Notes: generated by a model from the sequence alone, not told the origin. A stretch of 16,230 nt of DNA from Bacteroidales bacterium (GCA_016285355.1 JAEEQP010000067.1:1-16230), one strand, 5' to 3'; counted from the stretch's first letter, positions 7,511-14,450 are shown. Numbers and translations: made by a program.

Positions 7511-7577
7511 GGCCCTTCGACAGGCTCAGGGACCTTTGCTTTTACGAAAGTTAAGGTCGTTGAGCCTGTCGAAACGC
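7511..7577. repeat. Dispersed inverted repeat, copy 2 (TTCGACAGGCTCAGG family)
   Basis: The left arm from 7511 (GGCCCTTCGACAGGCTCAGG, then GACCTT) pairs with the right arm 7552-7577 (core AAGGTCGTTGAGCCTGTCGA) at about 22 of 26 positions. The arms match copy 1 at 519-586. It lies just after the lamin-tail lipoprotein and may end or attenuate the porin operon. Confidence 0.85.
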
Positions 7578-7585
7578 CGACATAG

Positions 7586-7626
7586 AATATTAAATCTTTG
7601 AATCTTAAATTTTAAATCTTTAAATA
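7586..7626 (+). other. AT-rich leader with reiterated AAATCTT
   Basis: A 40-bp AT-only-like stretch repeats TTAAATCTT three to four times directly before the CYTH-like gene. AATCTTTG is one base off the -7 consensus TAnnTTTG, so promoter activity is possible but weakly supported. Confidence 0.35.
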
Positions 7627-7631
7627 CCCCT

Positions 7632-8276
7632 ATGGCAAAAGAAGAAATGAAAATCGGCGAAGAATCCAAGCCGAGATTTGAATTCCGCTCCTTTGGTCAG
7701 TGCTTCTGCGAGGCCCACAAACGCATGGCTCGCCTCTCCGCACCCGTCCCCGAGAAGGTTTGGGAGCGCCTCAGCGACGAGATTTACATCATCTCCCGCA
7801 AGAACGACATCAACAACACCAAGATACGTAACGGCAAAATGGATATCAAGACCTTCGTCCAGACTGTCGACGGCCTCGAACAATGGAATCCCCTCATGAA
7901 GGGAGAGTTCCCCATCAGCCGCGAGGTGCTTGAAAAAGAAGTGTTTCCTGCCTTCATGGTCGAAATGCCTAAGCTGACGAAGGACACCTACACCTATGAC
8001 GAGTTCATCGCCATGGTGAAGGCCAACCCCGACTTGGCGGCAGTGCGCGTCCACAAACGCCGCTTCGGCTACATGGTCAACGACACCATCTGCGAGTTTG
8101 GTGAGGTTCTCATCAACGGCGCCAAGGTGGTGACCATCAACTCCGAATCTACCGAAATCGAAGACATCAAGAAGACCATCAAGGACGTGGGTCTGGAAGG
8201 TGTCGAAAACATCAACTATTTACAGGCTATCAAGCGTGTCATCGGCATGTCCGACAAACCGCTTGCAAATGAATAA
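7632..8276 (+). CDS. Diverged CYTH-like (triphosphate tunnel fold) protein
   Basis: A 214-residue cytoplasmic protein with no signal peptide or membrane segment. Parts read like a CYTH/triphosphate tunnel protein: an N-terminal strand FEFRSFG at 16-22, a basic strand pair TKIRNGKMDIKTF at 63-75, VRVHKRRFGYMV at 138-149, and an acidic strand CEFGEV at 154-159 followed by VTINSES. The canonical ExExK start motif is not intact (E17xR19 instead), so the assignment is by strand pattern and by its position 6 bp before a canonical CYTH gene. A helical insertion spans about 90-135. If the assignment holds, it may bind inorganic or nucleoside triphosphates. Alternatively it is an unrelated conserved protein. 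The ATG follows an AT-rich leader after repeat copy 2. Confidence 0.55.
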   Translation: MAKEEMKIGEESKPRFEFRSFGQCFCEAHKRMARLSAPVPEKVWERLSDEIYIISRKNDINNTKIRNGKMDIKTFVQTVDGLEQWNPLMKGEFPISREVLEKEVFPAFMVEMPKLTKDTYTYDEFIAMVKANPDLAAVRVHKRRFGYMVNDTICEFGEVLINGAKVVTINSESTEIEDIKKTIKDVGLEGVENINYLQAIKRVIGMSDKPLANE

Positions 8277-8282
8277 ACGACT

Positions 8283-8759
8283 ATGGCACAGGAAATTGAA
8301 AAAAAGTTTTTGGTAAAGGGTGACTTCAAGCCCGAGGCTTTCAAGGCCACGCGCATCACCCAAGGCTACCTCTCCAGCGTCCCCGAGCGCACCGTCCGCG
8401 TGCGTGTGAAAGGCGACAAGGGTTTCATTACTATTAAAGGTATCGGCAATGCCTCTGGTGCTGTCCGCTTCGAGTGGGAGAAGGAAATTACTGTGGAGGA
8501 AGCGCAAAGCCTCCTTGAAATCTGCGAACCTGGCGTGATTGACAAGACCCGCTATCTCGTCAAGAACACCGACGGCAAACACACTTGGGAAGTAGATGAG
8601 TTCTATGGCGACAACGACGGCCTCATCGTCGCTGAGGTGGAACTCACCGACGAGAATGAACCCTTCGACAAGCCCGCATGGCTCGGCGAAGAGGTCACCG
8701 GTGACCCCAAGTACTTCAACTCCATGTTGATGAAGAATCCTTATAAGAACTGGAAATAA
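8283..8759 (+). CDS. CYTH domain protein (class IV adenylate cyclase/tripolyphosphatase family)
   Basis: A 158-residue single-domain protein. The signature ExExK is E4-I-E6-K-K8. It is followed by the ordered strands TVRVRVKGDKGFITIKG, VRFEWEKEI, KTRYLV, TWEVDEF and VAEVEL, which line the triphosphate tunnel with basic and acidic residues. Short bacterial members of this kind mostly act as metal-dependent inorganic tripolyphosphatases; a few make cAMP or hydrolyse thiamine triphosphate. The sequence alone does not decide among these. It is cytoplasmic. The ATG lies 6 bp after the stop of the CYTH-like gene, so the two are surely co-transcribed and probably translationally linked. The DASS carrier gene follows after a 78-bp spacer that contains a dyad repeat. 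Confidence 0.9.
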   Translation: MAQEIEKKFLVKGDFKPEAFKATRITQGYLSSVPERTVRVRVKGDKGFITIKGIGNASGAVRFEWEKEITVEEAQSLLEICEPGVIDKTRYLVKNTDGKHTWEVDEFYGDNDGLIVAEVELTDENEPFDKPAWLGEEVTGDPKYFNSMLMKNPYKNWK

Positions 8760-8761
8760 CC

Positions 8762-8824
8762 GACACGAGACTTTGAGACACGGGACACGGGACGGATTTG
8801 GTCTCGCGTCCCATGTCCCACGTC
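8762..8824. repeat. Imperfect dyad (GGGACACGGGAC family) between CYTH and carrier genes
   Basis: The left arm 8777-8794 (GACACGGGACACGGGACG) pairs with 8807-8824 (CGTCCCATGTCCCACGTC) at 15 of 18 positions, with a 12-nt loop. An alternative pairing, CGAGAC 8766-8771 with GTCTCG 8801-8806, is mutually exclusive with part of it. CAAAAAAC follows, not a T-tract. It could be a processing or stability hairpin, an attenuator, or a dispersed palindrome. Confidence 0.7.
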
Positions 8825-8837
8825 AAAAAACACTACC

Positions 8838-10430
8838 ATGAGCACTTTCGACCCACTAGACATGAACAACTACAGGATTGAGAAACTGCCCAAGATGCAG
8901 AAATCATCCTTCGAGATCTGGATGGCACGCCTCGGCGGCCCCTTGGCCATCATCGCCTTCATCGTGATTTATTGGTGCTGCCACATCGGTTTCATCGACA
9001 ACCTGAATACCGAGATGCTGACCGCCAAAGCCTTGAAGCGTTGCAACGAAATCGGCCTTGATGAATTCCTACGCACCAACTACGCCATGCTCGCCATCTT
9101 CGTCGCGGGTCTCATCCTCTGGATGACGGAAGCCATCCCCAACTACCTGACTTCCCTGCTCATCATCCTCGGCATCGTGCTCTGTAATGTCACCACACAA
9201 AAGGAAGCCTTGGCCCAACTCGGTCATCCTGTGATGTGGCTGAATATCCTTTCCTTCGTCTTGGCGAGTATGCTGGTCAAAACGCAATTTGCCAAACGTT
9301 TAGCTTTGGCTTTCGTCATCAAGTTCGGCAAGAGTGCCAAAGGTGTGCTTTGGAGTTTCTTGATTATCAACTTGGTACTCTCGGCGTTCATCTCAGCCAC
9401 TACGGTGAAAGCCACCATCATGCTACCCATTTTCATGACCGTTTGCGCCATCTATGGTGCGTCCAATGGCAACCGTAACAATTTTGGCCGTAACCTCGTC
9501 ATCCAGAACCTCTTCCAGGTGAATATCGGTGCCAATGCATTCTATACCGGTAGCGGTGCCCACCTGCTCGCTATCTCGCTGATTGCTGGCTTCGCTGGCA
9601 GTTGCGACTTCGGCTACTCCGACTGGCTCATCTCTTGCGGTCCGATGAGTTTGCTTATTTTGGTCATCGGCCTGATACTCGGCATTTATGTCTTCTTCCC
9701 GATGAAGAAAGAAGAGCAAAAGCCTCAAATCGAAGGCGGTTTGGAACGACTGAAGGAAGAACTACAGGCAATGGGCAAGATGAAAGCCGAGGAATACAAG
9801 GCCGTGGCTATCTTCGTTTTGGTGCTTTTCTTGTGGGTCACTAAAGGCACGTTCCACAACATTGATGAGACCATTGTCGCCCTGTTGGGTGCCATCATCG
9901 CCCTGCTGCCAGGCATCGGCGTGGTGAAATGGAACGATGTCGATATCCCTTGGCACTTGATGCTTTTCTCGGCTGGTGCTTATACCTTGGGCTCAGGTCT
10001 CAACGCCACTGACTTGCCCAACACCATGGTCAATGCGGCCTTCGACAGCCTCGGTATCACCGCCAACACGCCATTCTGGGTGCTCTATGTCATCCTCACT
10101 TTCCTCATGATGTATTCGGGTTTGGTCTTCCAAAGCAAGACCATCCGCACCATGGTATTTGTGCCCATTGCTTTGGGCGTAGAGGCGCGTTTCGGCTTTC
10201 CTGTCATGAGCCTTTCCCTGCCAGTAGCGATGCTCATCGAACACTGTTACGTGTTACCTTTCAACAGCAAACCTGCTGCATTGCTTTACAACACCAACAT
10301 GTATAGCCAAACCGATGCCTTCAAGTTTGGTATCACCATGATGACCATTTCTTGGGTGCTCATTCTCGTCTGGGGCGAGACGGTGCTTCGTTGGCTGGAC
10401 ATCACGCCTGGGTTGTTCTTTCTGAAATAG
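8838..10430 (+). CDS. DASS/SLC13-family anion carrier with altered SNT motifs
   Basis: A 530-residue polytopic inner-membrane protein with a ~30-residue cytoplasmic N-terminus and about 11-13 hydrophobic spans. ILWMTEAIPNYLTSLL (93-108) is the typical DASS opening motif. The two inverted halves each carry an SNT-like motif: FISATTVKATIMLPI (S186-A187-T188) and VFQSKTIRTMVFVPI (S433-K434-T435). Helix-pair segments YTGSGAHLL (236-244) and LPFNSKPAALLY (473-484) complete the substrate site. The family moves dicarboxylates, citrate, sulfate or phosphate, usually with Na+. In well-studied Na+-coupled members the middle residue of both motifs is asparagine and coordinates Na+; here they are alanine and lysine, so coupling may differ. 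Substrate is not predictable. It follows the CYTH genes and ends before a convergent gene. Confidence 0.88.
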   Translation: MSTFDPLDMNNYRIEKLPKMQKSSFEIWMARLGGPLAIIAFIVIYWCCHIGFIDNLNTEMLTAKALKRCNEIGLDEFLRTNYAMLAIFVAGLILWMTEAIPNYLTSLLIILGIVLCNVTTQKEALAQLGHPVMWLNILSFVLASMLVKTQFAKRLALAFVIKFGKSAKGVLWSFLIINLVLSAFISATTVKATIMLPIFMTVCAIYGASNGNRNNFGRNLVIQNLFQVNIGANAFYTGSGAHLLAISLIAGFAGSCDFGYSDWLISCGPMSLLILVIGLILGIYVFFPMKKEEQKPQIEGGLERLKEELQAMGKMKAEEYKAVAIFVLVLFLWVTKGTFHNIDETIVALLGAIIALLPGIGVVKWNDVDIPWHLMLFSAGAYTLGSGLNATDLPNTMVNAAFDSLGITANTPFWVLYVILTFLMMYSGLVFQSKTIRTMVFVPIALGVEARFGFPVMSLSLPVAMLIEHCYVLPFNSKPAALLYNTNMYSQTDAFKFGITMMTISWVLILVWGETVLRWLDITPGLFFLK

Positions 10431-10455
10431 GAAAGTGTTCGCGGCGAAAAGACCT

Positions 10456-10518
10456 CCCCATCCCAACCTCCAGCGCGTCGCCAAACGCATAGAATCAAGA
10501 TGGGGCGGCTTTGTTTTT
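10456..10518 (+). terminator. Possible terminator after the carrier gene
   Basis: CCCCATC 10456-10462 and GATGGGG 10499-10505 form a 7-bp stem with a long loop, extended by CC/GG past one mismatch. CTTTGTTTTTCT follows. The loop is long for an intrinsic terminator, so this is tentative. Confidence 0.35.
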
Positions 10519-11799
10519 CTATTCTTTCACCACCACCCGCACCGTATGGTTTCTACCATCGACGTCGGTAATGCGTAGCAAATAAACCCCTTTCACCAAA
10601 CCATTCACATTGATTTCATTGCTGCCATGTACACGCTTCACCAACTGGCCAAGATTATTAAAAACATGAACTTCAGCGGGTTCGAGGCCATTGATGTGAA
10701 CCATTTCCGTAGCGGGATTGGGCCAAAGTTGCACCCTGCATTCCGGCTTCTCGTCCAAGCCGACGCAATCCGAATAATAGAATGTGGAAGTGTATTCATC
10801 CCCGTATGCACGCAATTGCCAACTCAGCAGCTTGTTGTAGATCGGCAACTCCTCATCCCAAACCATCATGATGCCCGCAGTGGCTTCAACCGGCACAGTG
10901 AGGTCATAGTTGTAGGCCATCGCGCTCTCAAGTTCCCAATCCGTTTGGTTGTAATAGTAATCCTCCGATGCCAAGACATTGCCGTTGGCATCGTAACTGT
11001 ATTGCGTCCGGTTCGTATACATCCAGTCGTCAAGGTCGTAATGGGTTGCTGAGGTTTGCAAAACACAATTTCCGACTTCATCGTATTCATACTCAACCTT
11101 GTAGCTTTCTATCCATTCGCCTTCCCATTGGCTTTGGAGTTGCTGTTGGCATAGCCCGTCGTCATTATAGGAGTAATCGTTTCTGGTGAGAGGCATCCAG
11201 TCCGTTTCTCCATAATAATAGTAGATGTCGTTGATGAGCTTTCCATCCTCGTATTCCCAAGTCATTCTGGCAGTAGGTAGCCATTCTTCTTCGTATTCGT
11301 AACCTTCCGAAAGCACCATGTGGCCGTCCGCATCGTATTCATAAATGTATTTCCCAGAGACCTCCCAATCGCCGTTTTCCATAAGTTCAGATTCGAGTTC
11401 CTCTGAAAGCCAGCCGTTTTCATCGTATTTGAATTCCGATTTCATCCCATAGTCGCTGCTGTTTTCCATCCACATCACTACGCGGTCCAGCTCATCGTAG
11501 GCAAGTTCCTCGGTGTAGTCGAGAACCCATTCGTCATTCAACCAATAATAGTCGATTTTCACGCAGTTGAGACGGTTGTCATACTCAAATTGGTGTTTCT
11601 GGAAGTCGCCGTAAATGCTGTCCAGCTTCTCGCTAAAGGTGTTGGTGTAGCGGTTTAGTCTTTCCACTTGCGCGATTCTTTCTTTCAACGATTGTTGATG
11701 TTTCGGTTCATGCTTCAATTGTTGTGCCGTAAGCGACACGACGCAGCACATCAAGGCTGTGAAAATTATGGATCTTTTCATTGTATTATGATTTGTCAT
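10519..11799 (-). CDS. T9SS-secreted protein with YD-like repeats and C-terminal sorting domain
   Basis: A 426-residue predicted secreted protein. The Sec signal peptide ends around SLTAQ. The central part (about 70-300) is made of repeated 'YxYDxxG' units such as FKYDENGWL, YEYDADGHM, YSYNDDGL, YEYDEVGN and YSYDANGN, very rich in Tyr, Asp and Glu. This resembles YD/RHS-type beta-strand repeats or uncharacterised Bacteroidota tyrosine-rich repeat proteins. The last ~75 residues, from LWPNPATEMV to VRVVVKE, are a type A T9SS sorting domain (Por secretion tail), so the protein should cross the outer membrane and be attached or released. ATG 11799 overlaps the upstream stop as ATGA, arguing for translational coupling. 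ATG 11781 (MKRSIIF) would give a tighter signal peptide. The function of the repeats is unknown. Confidence 0.85.
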   Translation of the reverse strand: MTNHNTMKRSIIFTALMCCVVSLTAQQLKHEPKHQQSLKERIAQVERLNRYTNTFSEKLDSIYGDFQKHQFEYDNRLNCVKIDYYWLNDEWVLDYTEELAYDELDRVVMWMENSSDYGMKSEFKYDENGWLSEELESELMENGDWEVSGKYIYEYDADGHMVLSEGYEYEEEWLPTARMTWEYEDGKLINDIYYYYGETDWMPLTRNDYSYNDDGLCQQQLQSQWEGEWIESYKVEYEYDEVGNCVLQTSATHYDLDDWMYTNRTQYSYDANGNVLASEDYYYNQTDWELESAMAYNYDLTVPVEATAGIMMVWDEELPIYNKLLSWQLRAYGDEYTSTFYYSDCVGLDEKPECRVQLWPNPATEMVHINGLEPAEVHVFNNLGQLVKRVHGSNEINVNGLVKGVYLLRITDVDGRNHTVRVVVKE

Positions 11800-12302
11800 T
11801 TGTTAAACATCTCGTCTTTTAGGATAAGCGTATAAGTCCTAACGCCATCATACCCTTCATCATCTGGGCTGCATTTCCAAGCCGCTCGCGTGAAGAAATA
11901 CCGCTGCGCATCGCTGGCATTCTCGTCATGGCGATAAGTAATGGTGGCTGCACCATCGGAACTGCGCGTAAACCTCACGCTGTCATATTCAGTCGATAAA
12001 TAAGTAAAAGCGTCTTCCGTTGAAACACTTCCCACCCCAGTATAATGGTAAATTGGAAGCTCTTCATATTGCCCGTCTTGTTCATTTTGTGGTGTTGGGT
12101 AAAACACTGCAAAATGATCTCTGACAAGCTCTCCCAAACTCCAAGCTTCAAAAGTGACGGTGTCAACTGAAGAAGTTGGGGTGCAGGTGGCTATAAAACC
12201 AACTGGCACCTTGGGAGTGCATGAGGTCATGAAAGACACCGTAAAAATCATTGCCGCTAAAAACACCAGCAGCGTTCCGAATCTGAATTTTCTGTTGTTC
12301 AT
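11796..12302 (-). CDS. Small lipoprotein of unknown function
   Basis: A 168-residue protein starting MNNRKFRFGTLLVFL at the ATG complementary to 12300-12302. The hydrophobic signal is followed by lipobox FMTSC (cysteine near residue 28). The mature part has no domain I recognise. It contains VDTVTFEAWSLGELV, a stretch on a YEELPIYHYTG theme, and a C-terminal beta-rich part (VRTYTLILKDEMFNK). The open frame extends to 12383, but the -7 box at 12351-12358 lies within that extension, so 12302 is the likely start. It overlaps the T9SS YD-repeat gene by 4 bp (ATGA), and the two should be expressed together. It may be an envelope partner or anchor for that secreted protein; this is inference from coupling only. 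Confidence 0.75.
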   Translation of the reverse strand: MNNRKFRFGTLLVFLAAMIFTVSFMTSCTPKVPVGFIATCTPTSSVDTVTFEAWSLGELVRDHFAVFYPTPQNEQDGQYEELPIYHYTGVGSVSTEDAFTYLSTEYDSVRFTRSSDGAATITYRHDENASDAQRYFFTRAAWKCSPDDEGYDGVRTYTLILKDEMFNK

Positions 12303-12350
12303 AATAACTTTAATTTTAGGTATTAATAATTTGTTTTGAAATTCATGCCG

Positions 12351-12358
12351 CAAAAGTA
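12351..12358 (-). promoter_or_regulatory. Putative -7 box for the small lipoprotein/T9SS YD-repeat pair
   Basis: On the minus strand this reads TACTTTTG (TAnnTTTG), 48 nt before ATG 12302. The plus-strand string GCAAAAGTATAGC around it recurs exactly at the BspA-like gene promoter (14313-14325). A weak -33 element is near 12381-12384. Confidence 0.6.
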
Positions 12359-12395
12359 TAGCAAAAAATCGCTGTTTTTCCAAGATCTGGGTCCA

Positions 12396-12411
12396 TTACA
12401 AACTTTTGTAA
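12396..12411. promoter_or_regulatory. Perfect palindrome upstream of the lipoprotein promoter
   Basis: TTACAAACTTTTGTAA forms two 7-bp arms with a 2-nt centre, 12 bp upstream of the -33 region. It could be an operator half-pair for a dimeric regulator, but it is AT-rich and short enough to be chance. Confidence 0.3.
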
Positions 12412-12468
12412 AATCATCTATTTGATTTTTAATCTGTTACTATTTTGTTTTACAACATTTAATCATCC

Positions 12469-12687
12469 TCATTTGTCGCTTTCCCACTTGCTCATCCCAC
12501 CATGCAGCACCTTCCATCGCTCCATCCGCTCATAAAACTTCCGTATTGAGTCATTTTCCATACTGTCCATGGAGGCTGTCCCCTCGTCATTGCGAGGAAC
12601 GAAGCAATCCAGAGAGGAGGCCTTGTCTTTGGGACTCTGGCATCCCAGCAGCAGAAGCGCAAGCAGGGCAAAATACAGTTTTTTCAT
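12469..12687 (-). CDS. Very small lipoprotein with an embedded dispersed repeat
   Basis: A 72-residue open frame beginning MKKLYFALLALLLLGC, a good lipoprotein signal with lipobox LLGC (C16), then a charged C-terminal part (IRKFYERMERWKVLHGG). Residues ~25-39 (SLDCFVPRNDEGTAS) are the translation of a dispersed palindromic repeat at 12582-12616, in frame. It lies 47 bp downstream of the BspA-like gene on the same strand and may share its transcript. The signal peptide supports a real gene, but the short mature part and the repeat make it possible that this is a remnant. Confidence 0.5.
   Translation of the reverse strand: MKKLYFALLALLLLGCQSPKDKASSLDCFVPRNDEGTASMDSMENDSIRKFYERMERWKVLHGGMSKWESDK
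12582..12616. repeat. Dispersed palindromic repeat (TCATTGCGAGGAACGAAGCAATCC family)
   Basis: The segment starts CCTCGTCATTGCGAGG, where CCTCG 12582-12586 and CGAGG 12593-12597 form a stem, and continues with AACGAAGCAATCC. This sequence type is known to recur in many bacterial genomes. Only one copy is in this window, so repetition is from general knowledge rather than seen here. Confidence 0.6.
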
Positions 12688-12734
12688 GGTATCATTGTTT
12701 TTTTAAATTCCATGTGCGAAGCGAAGGGGAATCT

Positions 12735-14279
12735 CTATTCTTTCACTACTAACCGAGCTGTATAGTTTTTCCCATCCACATCCGTGATGCGCAACAGATA
12801 AATGCCTTCCGCTAAACTGCTCATATCGATTTCATTGCTGCCTTGCACCGTCTTCACCAATTGCCCAACAGCATTGTAAACCTGCACTTCGGCAGCTTTC
12901 GTCCCTTCAATCCTCACGAAATCCTTGGCAGGATTGGGATAGACGGAAATTTGGATATGGCTCGCTTCGCTTTCATCCACCGACATCAAACCGTCCTCAA
13001 TGAAATTAGTGAACTCGTTCCAATAGGGTGCGCTCTGGTAGTCGGCAAGCGTCCCGACGGGGATGTGGACAGGTATATCTCGCGAAACCCCACTAAAAGC
13101 GCTATACCAGCACTCTGGCGGAACCTCGCAATGAACTTTCAGGCAGTTCAGCCTGTTGCAGTATTGGAAGACTCCCGATCCGATGCTGTCAACCTCCGAT
13201 TGGATTTCCACCATTTCCAGGCGAGTGCAATTGTAAAATGTATTCCCTTCAATGGTTTTCAGCGATTTGGGAAGATGGATTTCTGAAAACCCTGAATTGG
13301 TAAATGTGTATTCGCCAATAAAGGAAACACCGTCGGGAATATACAATGCACCCGTGCAATAGGAGAAATAAAAAGCGTATTCCCCGATATACTCCAAGTT
13401 CTCGGGAAGGTTCAAGGTGCCTGTGAAATGCGCATATTTGAATGCCTCGTCTTCAATGGAGATAACGGATTGAGGAATGACAAGATTCCCTTTGTTCTCA
13501 ACGGCCTCAAACGCCATCGCTCCAATAATGGTAATATCCTCGGGAATAACGGTGGTTTTTGTGGCCTGAACGAGTCTCTTCGTTTCCCGCTCAATGACGG
13601 CATTGCTTTCGGAATAATAAACCGGATTGTTCTCATCTACTTCCAAGGTCACGAGTTTTTCGCAAGCCCAAAAAGCGCCAGGCGCAAGATAGGTGACAGA
13701 CTCGGGAATCCATAAGGATGTGATTTTCCAAAAACTGGCAAAGGCCTTTTCTCCTATGGCAACCACCGAATTAGGAATGCTGACACTTGTAATCTCACTC
13801 ATGGAATTGAAAGCCATTCTGCCTATAATGGTTACGCCATCAGGAATTTCCAAAGAGCCCGTGAATCGATAGCAACCATCAAAAGCATAGTATCCGATGA
13901 AGGTCACTGTATTGGGAATCACCAAGGTGCCTGTCATCCCACCGCATTGCCTAAACGTTCCGTCGTCAATGACGGTAACGGTGTAGGTTTGTCCTTCGTA
14001 GGTCACTTCAGAAGGAAAAACAATGTCGCCCACAGGTTTGTCGTAACCCTCCCAATAATCCAGCGTTACATAACTATAAGGTGCGGGATGTGTCAATGCC
14101 ACCTCGTAATTGACAGAATCAATGATTCTATAATACAAGGTTTGCCCCGTTTCGCACTCGGTGCTGAAATCGTAACCAGTCCAAGGACTATAGTGTGTCC
14201 AAGGTTGGATTTGTCCGTAACTCGTCGCCGCCAAAACCATCAGGCAGCAGACCATCATGATTTTCTTTGTCGTTTTCAT
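12735..14279 (-). CDS. BspA-like leucine-rich repeat surface protein with T9SS sorting domain
   Basis: A 514-residue predicted secreted adhesin-like protein. Signal peptide MKTTKKIMMVCCLMVLAATSYG, then a short N-domain (about 25-90). From about 95 to 420 there are roughly 13 TpLRR/BspA-type repeats of ~23 residues with the pattern 'IPxxVxxIGxxAFxxC', for example LVIPNTVTFIGYYAFDGC, LEIPDGVTIIGRMAF, VSIPNSVVAIGEKAF and LYIPDGVSFIGEYTF. Proteins of this kind mediate binding to host matrix, other bacteria or fibres. The C-terminal ~75 residues (VYPNPAKDFVRIEG to ARLVVKE) are a T9SS sorting domain, identical at about 40 of 65 positions to that of the YD-repeat protein at 10519-11799. A promoter lies 35 bp before the ATG. 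Confidence 0.9.
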   Translation of the reverse strand: MKTTKKIMMVCCLMVLAATSYGQIQPWTHYSPWTGYDFSTECETGQTLYYRIIDSVNYEVALTHPAPYSYVTLDYWEGYDKPVGDIVFPSEVTYEGQTYTVTVIDDGTFRQCGGMTGTLVIPNTVTFIGYYAFDGCYRFTGSLEIPDGVTIIGRMAFNSMSEITSVSIPNSVVAIGEKAFASFWKITSLWIPESVTYLAPGAFWACEKLVTLEVDENNPVYYSESNAVIERETKRLVQATKTTVIPEDITIIGAMAFEAVENKGNLVIPQSVISIEDEAFKYAHFTGTLNLPENLEYIGEYAFYFSYCTGALYIPDGVSFIGEYTFTNSGFSEIHLPKSLKTIEGNTFYNCTRLEMVEIQSEVDSIGSGVFQYCNRLNCLKVHCEVPPECWYSAFSGVSRDIPVHIPVGTLADYQSAPYWNEFTNFIEDGLMSVDESEASHIQISVYPNPAKDFVRIEGTKAAEVQVYNAVGQLVKTVQGSNEIDMSSLAEGIYLLRITDVDGKNYTARLVVKE

Positions 14280-14313
14280 ATCGCTTACTTTTTTTGAAAT
14301 TGAAATTTTTCGG

Positions 14314-14321
14314 CAAAAGTA
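14314..14321 (-). promoter_or_regulatory. Putative -7 box of the BspA-like gene promoter
   Basis: On the minus strand this reads TACTTTTG (TAnnTTTG), 34 nt before ATG 14279. A weak -33 element (CTTGA on the minus strand) lies at 14341-14345 after about 20 nt. The surrounding 13 bases equal those at the 12351-12358 promoter. Confidence 0.6.
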
Positions 14322-14386
14322 TAGCGACCCGCCGCGCGTGTCAAGAAAAACAATGTGCGGATTTGTGCGTGTTTTTGGTTATCGTC

Positions 14387-14408
14387 TTGATAATCTGTCA
14401 ATTATCAA
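14387..14408. promoter_or_regulatory. Perfect 8-bp inverted repeat between the kinase-like and BspA-like genes
   Basis: TTGATAAT 14387-14394 and ATTATCAA 14401-14408 are exact reverse complements with a 6-nt centre (CTGTCA). It lies 42 bp after the kinase-like stop and about 40 bp upstream of the BspA-like -33 region. No T-tract follows it, so an operator is more likely than a terminator. Confidence 0.4.
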
Positions 14409-14450
14409 TACACTTTTGAAAACTACCCAAAGCGTTCAAAATGAAAAAAC

